Source of the DNA: Oceanospirillales bacterium
GTDB taxonomy: Bacteria > Pseudomonadota > Gammaproteobacteria > Pseudomonadales > Balneatricaceae
Reading direction: 5' to 3'
DNA: 38,168 nt
Assembly: GCA_007693685.1 (NCBI GenBank)
Contig: REDB01000181.1
Span: 1 to 38,168, forward strand
Shown piece after piece: positions 1 through 8,175 of this stretch (positions are counted from its first letter, which is position 1; each line of letters begins with the position of its first letter). Position numbers and translations under genes: made by a program. The notes beneath the pieces were generated by a model. That model did no database searches. It was not told where the DNA came from and worked only from the letters and a program-made list of their open reading frames with translations.

Positions 1-35
1 TGATCGTGTGATGTTAGTACCATTAATATTTTCAT
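1..35 (-). CDS. 5' fragment of a DJ-1/PfpI-family protein (partial)
   Basis: Only the first 11 codons are inside the window, read on the reverse strand from an ATG at 35-33; they encode MKILMVLTSHD. An AGGAG ribosome binding site lies 5 bases before the ATG (about 41-45), which makes the start convincing. The peptide resembles the N-terminus of type 1 glutamine-amidotransferase-like (DJ-1/PfpI, Hsp31-like) proteins, which begin with a short hydrophobic beta strand ending in TSHD. The gene runs off the left edge, so no catalytic residue can be checked. It is divergent from the diguanylate cyclase gene to its right; the roughly 165 bases between them must hold both promoters, but I could not place hexamers with confidence. 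Confidence 0.45.
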   Translation of the reverse strand, partial: MKILMVLTSHD

Positions 36-201
36 AGGGTCTCCTGTTTTTCCATAAACATAGGTTACGTAGAATACTAAAAATGTGATCTCTATTTACT
101 GCAATGATCTCTATTGCCTTATCAAGTGAGCAGATATTTATGAATTGACTTTACATATCAGAAATGAGTTTAATGGCTTATTTAAACAAAATACTGCCGA
201 C

Positions 202-2550
202 ATGCAATTCTTGACGCGTCTTTTCAATGCACATTTCGCTTGGCTAATCCTTACATTAGGCCTGTTGCTTTCCCTTTCTACTGCTTGGATAGTCAAACAA
301 GCTATCGAAAGTGATGCGGCTCATCGCTTTGAGTTTGCGGCTGCTGAAGTCACTCTAAAAATTGAAGAAAGATTGCAAGCCTACGCACTGATTCTGCAAA
401 GTGGTGTGGCTTTTTTCAATGGATCTACTGACACGGTTGATCGTCATCAATGGCGGGATTTTGTTGATACCCTTAGAGAGCATCCAAGTGTTTCAGGTAT
501 TCAAGGGATCGGATTTTCAAAAGTCATTCATCCAGAAGATTTGCAAGAGCACGTCGACTCGGTTCGTGCAGAAGGCTTTCCTGAGTATACAGTTTATCCA
601 GCAGGTGAAAGACCGCTTTACACTTCAATTGTTTATTTAGAGCCTTTAGATTGGCGCAATATGAGGGCAATTGGCTTTGATATGTTCTCTGAACCTGTAC
701 GTCGAGTAGCAATGGAAAAGGCAAGAGATACAGGCAAGGCTTCTCTATCGGGTAAGGTTGAACTGGTTCAAGAAGTGGACACCGATATTCAGGCAGGCAC
801 CTTGATGTATGCTCCGGTGTATCGTCAAGGCGATGTGATTGATAGTGTAGAAGCTAGGCGTTCAGCTTTGCTGGGTTGGGTTTATAGCCCCTATCGTATG
901 AAAGATTTAATGTCTCAGGTCTTCATCGACTGGACAACTATTGAAGATAAAGTGCTGGGTCTTCGAATCTATGATGGAACAGATGAGAACCCAGAACGTT
1001 TACTGTTCACTAATTACTCATCATTGGATGACTTAAAGCAGTCCTCGATCTTTAATCAGAATATTAAACTGAATTTTAATGGAACTGACTGGCTATTAGT
1101 GTTTGATGCAAAAGAGGCAAGTGCCAATATCAGTTATTTGAGTGCTTGGGCTGTGTTATTCAGTGGTTTTGCACTCAGTGGTTTGCTGTGTGGTTTGATG
1201 TTATCGCTTAACACGACGCGTCAACGTGCTAATCTTATTGCCGATAATCTAACGAAAGAAATTCAAAAGCGTGAATCCTTGCTAAAAGAAAGTGAGTTTC
1301 GTTGGAGATTTGCCATCGAAGGGGCTGGCGATGGTCTTTGGGACTGGAATCTTGCGGATAATAGCGTATTTTTTAGTTCTCGCCTAAAAGAGATGTTGGG
1401 ATATGATGCTAATGAAATCAGCAGCAACTTTGATGAGTGGCGCTCTCGCGTACACTCAAAGGATTTAAAGCATACCTTAAGTGAAATCCAAGCGCACTTG
1501 GATGGACATACCGATCTGTATAGTCATGAATATCGTCTTAAGTGTAAAGACGGTAGCTGGAAATGGGTATTCGCCCGAGGGGTTGTGGTTGAACGGGATG
1601 CTGACAATAAACCTCTTCGCATGATAGGAACGCATTCCGATATTACCTCAAGAAAAGAGACAGATGAAAAACTTCAGCTTGCCGCCAGTGTCTTTAGTCA
1701 TGCGCGTGAAGGCGTCATGATTACCGACACCAGTGGTCATGTTATTGATGTGAATGAAGCCTTTACTCATATCACAGGATTTAGCGCTGATGAGGTTATT
1801 GGAAAGAACAGTCGTATTCTAAGTTCAGGTCGACATGATAAAGAGTTTTATGCGTCAATTTGGAATTCTCTTAAACAAAAAGGTTTTTGGCATGGTGAAA
1901 TATGGAATCGCCGTAAAACGGGAGAGGTTTACGCAGAAATACTGACTATCTCTGCTGTTAATGACGAAGATGGTGCTGCGCGTCATTATGTTGCCATATT
2001 TTCAGATATCACCTCAGTTAAAGAGTATCAAACTCGTCTTGAAAGCATTGCTCATTACGATGTGCTGACACGGTTACCTAATCGAGTGTTGTTATCTGAC
2101 CGTTTGCATCAGGCGATAGCTCAGGTTAAGCGTAACCGAAAAATGCTGGCTGTCGCCTTCATTGATCTAGACGGTTTTAAAGCGGTTAATGATAATCATG
2201 GACACCAAATTGGTGATGAATTGTTAATTGCAATTTCAGCCCGTCTCAAAGCTGCGGTTCGGGAAGGCGATACTATTGCCCGAATTGGAGGTGATGAATT
2301 TATAGTGGCAATGGTGGATTTAGGATTCCGTGAAGAGTGTTATCCCATGTTGGATAGATTGCTTTCTGTGGTTTCAAAACCGGTGAAAATTGGCGAGTTT
2401 ACGCGTCAAGTATCAGCGAGTATTGGCGTTACTTTTTATCCACAAGAAGAAAATCTCGATGCAGATCAGTTACAACGTCAGGCTGATCATGCAATGTATC
2501 AGGCAAAGTTAAAAGGCAAAAACCGTTATCATGTATTTGAAGACCTATAG
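202..2550 (+). CDS. CHASE-PAS-PAS-GGDEF diguanylate cyclase
   Basis: Inner-membrane sensor that should make c-di-GMP from two GTP. Numbering here is from the upstream TTG at 145 (801 residues). A transmembrane helix lies at about 31-50, then a periplasmic CHASE sensor at about 60-325, a second helix at about 332-355, PAS at about 384-505, PAS at about 508-625, and a GGDEF domain to the end. The active-site GGDEF is intact (715-719), and the inhibitory-site RxxD (REGD, 706-709) sits at the canonical five-residue distance, so product inhibition is expected. There is no EAL domain. The start is uncertain: neither TTG 145 nor ATG 202 has a clear ribosome binding site; I chose the ATG because it leaves a usual short cytoplasmic leader before the first helix. 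Its stop is 4 bases from the stop of the convergent GGDEF-EAL gene, whose last PAS and GGDEF domains are very similar. Confidence 0.9.
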   Translation: MQFLTRLFNAHFAWLILTLGLLLSLSTAWIVKQAIESDAAHRFEFAAAEVTLKIEERLQAYALILQSGVAFFNGSTDTVDRHQWRDFVDTLREHPSVSGIQGIGFSKVIHPEDLQEHVDSVRAEGFPEYTVYPAGERPLYTSIVYLEPLDWRNMRAIGFDMFSEPVRRVAMEKARDTGKASLSGKVELVQEVDTDIQAGTLMYAPVYRQGDVIDSVEARRSALLGWVYSPYRMKDLMSQVFIDWTTIEDKVLGLRIYDGTDENPERLLFTNYSSLDDLKQSSIFNQNIKLNFNGTDWLLVFDAKEASANISYLSAWAVLFSGFALSGLLCGLMLSLNTTRQRANLIADNLTKEIQKRESLLKESEFRWRFAIEGAGDGLWDWNLADNSVFFSSRLKEMLGYDANEISSNFDEWRSRVHSKDLKHTLSEIQAHLDGHTDLYSHEYRLKCKDGSWKWVFARGVVVERDADNKPLRMIGTHSDITSRKETDEKLQLAASVFSHAREGVMITDTSGHVIDVNEAFTHITGFSADEVIGKNSRILSSGRHDKEFYASIWNSLKQKGFWHGEIWNRRKTGEVYAEILTISAVNDEDGAARHYVAIFSDITSVKEYQTRLESIAHYDVLTRLPNRVLLSDRLHQAIAQVKRNRKMLAVAFIDLDGFKAVNDNHGHQIGDELLIAISARLKAAVREGDTIARIGGDEFIVAMVDLGFREECYPMLDRLLSVVSKPVKIGEFTRQVSASIGVTFYPQEENLDADQLQRQADHAMYQAKLKGKNRYHVFEDL

Positions 2551-2554
2551 TCTC

Positions 2555-5500
2555 TTAATCTTCCAATAAGGGTGTTAACTTTTCCAAAAACTGATCGCTT
2601 AACCTTTCTAACTCGATTAGTTTAATTGAGATTTCAGAGCTACAGCCTTGTTCATAGTGTTGGCAAAGATCACCAGCGAAATGGTGTAATCTTTCATGCA
2701 AGCTATCGATGACTTGAATTTCCTGCATCATTTCCGGAGAGTTTTTACGTTGCTCTTCTAGCCAATAATAAAATCCACATTTACGTGAATCGAGTTCTAT
2801 AGACTCAGATAACTCACCTTTTATATAGAGTCTAATGCTATTAATCCAAGCGCGATGTTCTACTATGGAGTATAAAGTGGGTATCTTTGCTTGGTTTACA
2901 TTAACGGTGCTTTGCCATTCTAATGGAGTTTTCCACGAACTTATCCAGCTGAGTATCTCTTCAGCGGGCATAGGTTTTGCGATCACATAGCCTTGTGCTA
3001 ACTCACAACCTAATTGGAGTAATAATTTGCCATGTTCAATGGATTCAACACCCTCTGCTATAACTTGACGGTGAAAGGATTTGGCAAGACCTATGACACT
3101 AATGAGAATCGCGAGATCATCAGGGTCATCAAGCATGTCGCGAACAAAGCTTTGATCTATCTTCAGTACATTGACAGCTAAGCGTTTAAGATAGGTCAGT
3201 GAAGAATACCCTGTACCAAAGTCATCTAGTGCGAATGTAATGCCAAGCTTGCGGCAAGTTTGTATAAGTTCAGATATAAGGTTTATATCTTCTAATGCAC
3301 TGGTTTCTAAAACTTCAATCTCTAAATCACCTCGGCAGACATTGGGATGATTTAACATGATGGTGTTCAATCTTTCTATGAAATTAGGCTGTTGTAATTG
3401 TCGGGCACCAATGTTGATGCTGATAGGAATCTTGAGACCTATTGAGCGCCAATATTCAATCTGAGTAAGCGCAGTATTTATAACCCACTCACCAATGACT
3501 ATCGCCAGTGGATGTTCCTCAATGATTGGAAGGAAGGTGGATGGCGCAAGAAGCCCTTTGCTAGGATGGTGCCAGCGAATTAATGCCTCAACACCTATTA
3601 ACTCACCACTTCTCATGTTCACTTTGGGTTGATAATGAAGTACAAGCTGATGGTTATTTAAAGCATGCCTAATATCTTCTGTTTTTTCATGATGAGAGCG
3701 GAGACTGACATCGTGATCTAAGTCAAAAATAGCGTAGCAGTTTTTTCCAGCCAGTTTAGCTTGGTACATCGCTTGATCAGCTTGGCGATAAAGTTGATCC
3801 GCTTCAACATCCTCATCTTGAGGGAAAAACGTAACTCCTACGCTCGCTGAAACAAAGAGAGCTAATTCTTCAACATAGACAGCATCGCAGACTCTATCTA
3901 ATAGGCGTTCAATCACGCTATGACATGAGTTTTGCTGGGCAAGGTCGACCAGTACAGCAATAAACTCATCACCGCCAATTCGTGCCAAGGTATCACCATC
4001 GCGAAGACATTCTTTCAAACGTTTGGAAATCTCAACTAGTACTTCATCACCAACATGATGTCCATGTGTATCGTTAACACTCTTGAAGCCATCTAAATCA
4101 AGGTAGGCAACGGCTAAAATGTTGCCATTACGTCGCGATTGGGCCATTGCTTGATGAAGGCGATCAGAGAGTAATACACGATTTGGTAAATTGGTTAGGA
4201 CGTCGTAATGAGCTATATACTCCAGCTGATTATGATGTTTTTTAATTGACGTTACATCAGAGAACAGCGCCACATAGTGTTGAGGGTTGCCCTCGGAGTC
4301 TCTGGCTGTTGAGATTGATAACATCTCTGCATAGAGTTCACCGTCTCTGCGACGATTCCAAATCTCGCCATGCCAGCGTCCTGTTTCTTTTAGTTCTTGC
4401 CATAGTTCTGCATAAAAGGTTTGATCTTGACGTCCAGAGCTTAATATACGGGGGTTCTTACCGATAACTTCCGTACTTGTGTAACCTGTAATAAAAGTGA
4501 AGGCTTCATTGACTTGAATGATATTGGCATCCGTATCCGTAATCAAAATGCCCTCGTTAGCGGTATTAAATACTTCTGCTGCCAATTTAAGTTTATTTTC
4601 AGCTTCGATACGTTCGGTTATTAATTCTGTATAGATAATAATTCCACCTACAGATCCATCGCGTAAAAACCAAGGTTTACACTCCCATCGAGTCCAATCT
4701 TGTCGGCCATCTTCATTTAAAAAAGGATCAGCATCGGCTTTTGTAGAAATTCCAGAAAGAGCCAGTTGATGAGCATCTTTCCATTTTTGCGGAAGGTTAG
4801 GAAAAACTTCGTAGTGGTGTTTACCAATAATATTCTCTTCATTGATGTGGTAATCATTAAGATAGCGTTGACTGACATAGATGTAATGCAAGTTTTTATC
4901 ATGAATTGCAACTGCGCTATTGGTATGCTCAACGACGTATCTCATTAATTCTTCAAGGTTTGATAAATCTTCTTCAGATCGTCTAAGATCTGTTACGTCC
5001 TGGATTGATCCAAACAAGCCAATGATTTTGTTTTTTAGGTCTCTTTTAGTGTGACCTCTGGCAAGACATATTCTTGATTCACCATTCTGACGTCTAGCTC
5101 TTAACTCAATTTCATAGGGTGTGCCATCTTTTAGGGAAGCACTGACCACTTCTTGTAATCGCTTTAGATCTGTATCGTCATATAGTACTGCGTGCTCAGC
5201 AAATGAAGGTGCACCATCTTCGGGATTACGATCAAATATTCGATACAATTCATCTGACCAAGTCACAGTATCTGTTTCGATATCCCAATCCCAGCTTCCA
5301 ACGTGCGCAATCTGCTCAGTTCGCATCAACATTGCTTGGCTTTGTCTTAGCTTATGGTCACGCGATTGCAGGGATTCAATGAGTTGATTAAAGCTGTTAA
5401 TTAACTCACCAATTTCATCCTGATGTGACACGGGTATCGGCTTAAGTGGAAGGTGAGTATCTTTAAATTCTGTCAGTGCTTTGACAGCACTCAACATTGC

Positions 5501-6475
5501 CGAAAATTCTCGACGCAGAATTAGCCACATAATGGTACCGGCTAACATTGCTAAAAAAAGAGTCATCCACAGCATGCGCTTCTGCATAGACCGAATGGGA
5601 GCAAACGCTTCCTCAGTGGGCAATACAGTAACCAGAAACCAATTGGCAATTGGAATTCGTTTAGCTGCTGAAAGTTCTACCACACCGCGTGAATTGATCG
5701 CTACACCATATTCTTCCATTCCTAGAAGAATGCGGTCATACATTTTATTAACGCCTGCAGGAGGAGTTTTCGTCATTACTAAGTCAGGGTTTGTGGCGGT
5801 AATGATCAGGTGGTCTTTAGGAGAAATGAGTAAAAAACCACCACTTTTTCCATATGAATTATGTGTAATATTGTCGAAAAAGTTAGGCTGTTTTAGGTTG
5901 ATGACGCCTGTTATGGCAGCTTCAATGCTACCTTGAGGATTGAATATGGGAACTGATATATGAAAAACTGCTGATCTGAATTGCTCATCCATATAAGGCT
6001 TTCCAATATGTGCCTTACCTTCATTAAATACAGGCTCTATTTCATCATGCAGCAACTCACGTGTGTCAGTTTTCGTGCCGCTATCGACAGAAGTGGGCGA
6101 ATGACTAGGAACTGATGCCAGTGTTTGACCATCGCGATGAGTTACAAAAATACCGGCATTGAACATACTTAAAATAGCTGAGCTACCTTCTAATCTTTCC
6201 TGAAGTGCGTCAGGATCAGCCAGCATGAAAGGCTCTATTCTTATCTTACTGTACTGTTCTAAGGAAAATATGCGAGACTCAAGTTCTTTCGAAATACCAT
6301 TAGCAATCAACGAAGTTGTAGATAGTTGCTGCTCACCTAGCATGTTCTGCATGTCATTTTGTAAAGATTTGCTGACTAACCACGCTAGGGATACAACGCA
6401 GACCATTAATATGGCAAGCATGGTGATGGTAATTCGAGCTTTTAAGGACTGTCGTATGTAGCGACTAATTGACAC
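2555..6475 (-). CDS. Cache-HAMP-PAS3-GGDEF-EAL-CZB bifunctional c-di-GMP enzyme
   Basis: A 1306-residue membrane sensor predicted to make and/or degrade c-di-GMP. Order: helix about 15-37; periplasmic double Cache domain about 40-290; helix about 300-321; HAMP about 322-376; three PAS domains about 385-755; GGDEF domain with intact GGDEF (834-838) and RxxD inhibitory site (RDGD, 825-828); EAL domain with EAL (963-965) and DDFGTGYS (from 1084). The metal and catalytic motifs of both output domains look complete. The last ~100 residues form a CZB zinc-binding domain: H1207 (HRAW), C1233 (CGFYYW), H1260 and H1264 (HERLH). The start is GTG at 6475-6473 with AAGGA 10 bases upstream. Its last PAS plus GGDEF region closely matches the neighbouring cyclase, for example IAHYDVLT-LPNRVLLSDRL in both. 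Confidence 0.93.
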   Translation of the reverse strand: MSISRYIRQSLKARITITMLAILMVCVVSLAWLVSKSLQNDMQNMLGEQQLSTTSLIANGISKELESRIFSLEQYSKIRIEPFMLADPDALQERLEGSSAILSMFNAGIFVTHRDGQTLASVPSHSPTSVDSGTKTDTRELLHDEIEPVFNEGKAHIGKPYMDEQFRSAVFHISVPIFNPQGSIEAAITGVINLKQPNFFDNITHNSYGKSGGFLLISPKDHLIITATNPDLVMTKTPPAGVNKMYDRILLGMEEYGVAINSRGVVELSAAKRIPIANWFLVTVLPTEEAFAPIRSMQKRMLWMTLFLAMLAGTIMWLILRREFSAMLSAVKALTEFKDTHLPLKPIPVSHQDEIGELINSFNQLIESLQSRDHKLRQSQAMLMRTEQIAHVGSWDWDIETDTVTWSDELYRIFDRNPEDGAPSFAEHAVLYDDTDLKRLQEVVSASLKDGTPYEIELRARRQNGESRICLARGHTKRDLKNKIIGLFGSIQDVTDLRRSEEDLSNLEELMRYVVEHTNSAVAIHDKNLHYIYVSQRYLNDYHINEENIIGKHHYEVFPNLPQKWKDAHQLALSGISTKADADPFLNEDGRQDWTRWECKPWFLRDGSVGGIIIYTELITERIEAENKLKLAAEVFNTANEGILITDTDANIIQVNEAFTFITGYTSTEVIGKNPRILSSGRQDQTFYAELWQELKETGRWHGEIWNRRRDGELYAEMLSISTARDSEGNPQHYVALFSDVTSIKKHHNQLEYIAHYDVLTNLPNRVLLSDRLHQAMAQSRRNGNILAVAYLDLDGFKSVNDTHGHHVGDEVLVEISKRLKECLRDGDTLARIGGDEFIAVLVDLAQQNSCHSVIERLLDRVCDAVYVEELALFVSASVGVTFFPQDEDVEADQLYRQADQAMYQAKLAGKNCYAIFDLDHDVSLRSHHEKTEDIRHALNNHQLVLHYQPKVNMRSGELIGVEALIRWHHPSKGLLAPSTFLPIIEEHPLAIVIGEWVINTALTQIEYWRSIGLKIPISINIGARQLQQPNFIERLNTIMLNHPNVCRGDLEIEVLETSALEDINLISELIQTCRKLGITFALDDFGTGYSSLTYLKRLAVNVLKIDQSFVRDMLDDPDDLAILISVIGLAKSFHRQVIAEGVESIEHGKLLLQLGCELAQGYVIAKPMPAEEILSWISSWKTPLEWQSTVNVNQAKIPTLYSIVEHRAWINSIRLYIKGELSESIELDSRKCGFYYWLEEQRKNSPEMMQEIQVIDSLHERLHHFAGDLCQHYEQGCSSEISIKLIELERLSDQFLEKLTPLLED

Positions 6476-6623
6476 GATAAGGTCATCCTTGAGGTAAAAA
6501 GTTGTTTATATATGACCTGTTATACATAATAAAAATTATCAGACTCATCCCTGCAAGGTGAATCCGTTTTAAACTTAATTAAATATTAGGTCTGAGAAAT
6601 GGTTCATGCAAGAATAAGTTGTA

Positions 6624-6643
6624 TATATTGCTAATATATTGCT
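6624..6643. repeat. 9-bp direct repeat TATATTGCT x2, 11-bp spacing
   Basis: TATATTGCT occurs at 6624-6632 and again at 6635-6643, one helical turn apart. This is in the 266-bp gap between the divergent GGDEF-EAL gene and the CLCA_X-like gene. A second pair, TTTAACTAA at 6702-6710 and 6717-6725, lies just before the latter gene. The spacing suits a protein-binding site, but the region is A+T-rich and the repeats may be chance. Confidence 0.3.
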
Positions 6644-6741
6644 CTTGGCTTTAACTTTTGACCATTATCTATTCTGCTAAGTGGCTAATAATTAAGTTTC
6701 TTTTAACTAAATATCATTTAACTAAGCATCTATCCTGAACA

Positions 6742-7518
6742 ATGAACAAACACTACTATCGCCGAGGTCCCGAACATCGATATGGTGAAATTGTCGATTT
6801 TCTATCTATTCGCAAGCTCTATGATTTCCGTTCTGTCGAGATAGGTCGCTGGGTTACGCGTGATGAAAATGAAGAAGCTGCCGCACTCTTTTATGATGCG
6901 TTGGCTGATTTGATGATGATTCTAAACGGCACGGAATCACTCATCTCATTGCGTGGAACCCTAGCTTTTCAATACGGAATAGGTGGGCGACCGGGCGTAG
7001 CCGCACATTATCAACCTGCAACACGCTGCTTCTCGCTGGCTAAAAATGCGGGTCCCGGCAGTATCGCACATGAATGGTTTCATGCGCTTGATCATTATTT
7101 AGCGGATAAATGTTTTAGTGACGCACCGAAGAAAATGTTTGCTTCCAGTGCTTGGTTACACGACGCTACCCCCGTGGTGCATCCACTCAATGATCTACTG
7201 TTTAAGTGCTTCAAAGCAATATTTCTTGATGAATCAGGGCAGGAACCGAGTGACCTTTTTTTAGCATCGAAAAACGTAGATAAACAATCTGGGGTGCTTT
7301 ACTGGAGCTTACCTGAAGAGATGGCTGCTCGCGCTTTCGAGTCTTATGTTCAAGATCATGCTATTTGTAATCACTTCTTAGTAAAAGGGACTAAATCATC
7401 GAAAGAAGCGCAGTTGGGGCTATATCCTCAAGGTGAGCAGAGAGCCAGAACCAATTCAGCATTTCAGCAATATTTTCATTGCTTGGGAAATAGCTTGAAA
7501 AAACATCAAACGCAATAA
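6742..7518 (+). CDS. CLCA_X/LPD1-like protein with HExxH metallopeptidase motif
   Basis: A 258-residue soluble protein with no signal peptide or membrane segment. The centre carries HEWFHALDHY (H110, E111, H114), an HExxH zinc-metallopeptidase signature. Downstream, PEEMAARAFESY (E192/E193) is well placed to supply a third, glutamate ligand in the gluzincin manner. The N-terminal part (YDFRSVEIGRWVTRDE) resembles the LPD1/CLCA_X family, whose domain is also found inside very large phage and conjugative-element proteins; here it stands alone. The ATG at 6742 has no good ribosome binding site. It is followed convergently by the lipoprotein gene, with no obvious terminator in the 38-bp gap. Substrate and role are unknown, and the family assignment is from memory of the motif pattern. 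Confidence 0.7.
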   Translation: MNKHYYRRGPEHRYGEIVDFLSIRKLYDFRSVEIGRWVTRDENEEAAALFYDALADLMMILNGTESLISLRGTLAFQYGIGGRPGVAAHYQPATRCFSLAKNAGPGSIAHEWFHALDHYLADKCFSDAPKKMFASSAWLHDATPVVHPLNDLLFKCFKAIFLDESGQEPSDLFLASKNVDKQSGVLYWSLPEEMAARAFESYVQDHAICNHFLVKGTKSSKEAQLGLYPQGEQRARTNSAFQQYFHCLGNSLKKHQTQ

Positions 7519-7556
7519 TTTTAAGGTGCTGCGTTTTAATCTATATGTCTTTTTTA

Positions 7557-8123
7557 TTATCGTCTAGGAAGTGACCTTACATTTGGATACTTTCTACCTT
7601 CTTGAAAGTCGGCAAGAATATCTTGCATCTCCTCAGTGGTCATGTGTCCTATGTAGCGATACCAAGTTTTGCTATCGGGTCCAATAATTAAGTGCTGTGG
7701 TATAACCCTTGAGCCTTCTTCAATTAAAACTCGATTGGCTGGAAGGCTAAAACGACTCGACCAACGTTGCGCATCTTGGATGGTCGCATCGACAAAAGGC
7801 TGATCACCCCCCGTCATCACGGTATAAATCTGCAATTGAGTAGATGCAGTGTCGGTCAAGCGTCGGATATGTGGTGCTTGTTGTGAACTTGCATTACACC
7901 AAGGTGCGGCATAAGTGACCCAAATCCAATTGTATAATGAAGTATCATCACACACATCGATAGACTCACCATTAGCACTTAAGCGGCTCGATCTGTCTAT
8001 GTTACTTGCACAGCCTCCTGCAATATCCCAGTCAGTATAATACTCGCCCGTGGGATCTTTTGAATTGCATCCGGATAAGATGAGTAGAGCCATAAGAACG
8101 ACAAAAATAATGGGATATTTCAT
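7557..8123 (-). CDS. Thioredoxin-fold lipoprotein with CxxS active site
   Basis: 188 residues from the ATG at 8123, chosen because AGGG lies about 10 bases upstream; an upstream in-frame TTG at 8150 is less likely. The N-terminus is a lipoprotein signal ending in the lipobox LSGC (lipidated C19). The mature part has a thioredoxin-like pattern: a hydrophobic strand, then APWCNASSQQAPH at the helix start and a probable cis-proline in VIPQHLI (P142). The normal WCxxC is WCNAS here (C76, S79), so the resolving cysteine is missing. Two other cysteines (C38, C58) lie before the fold and could pair with each other. It sits 52 bases after the sulfate-binding-protein gene and is probably cotranscribed with it. 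A periplasmic thiol or redox-linked role is inferred; no partner is known. Confidence 0.75.
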   Translation of the reverse strand: MKYPIIFVVLMALLILSGCNSKDPTGEYYTDWDIAGGCASNIDRSSRLSANGESIDVCDDTSLYNWIWVTYAAPWCNASSQQAPHIRRLTDTASTQLQIYTVMTGGDQPFVDATIQDAQRWSSRFSLPANRVLIEEGSRVIPQHLIIGPDSKTWYRYIGHMTTEEMQDILADFQEGRKYPNVRSLPRR

Positions 8124-8175
8124 TAATGCTGCCCTATGCAAATCGATCAAACTTAATCATTAACACCAGCATAGC

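Noticed and set aside
5481-5936. 151-codon open frame on the forward strand
   Set aside because: It lies wholly inside the Cache region of the reverse-strand GGDEF-EAL gene, has no ribosome binding site and no family resemblance; an antisense shadow.
6476-6741. tRNA or small RNA in the gap before the CLCA_X-like gene
   Set aside because: No cloverleaf, no strong hairpin with T-run, only A+T-rich sequence with short repeats.
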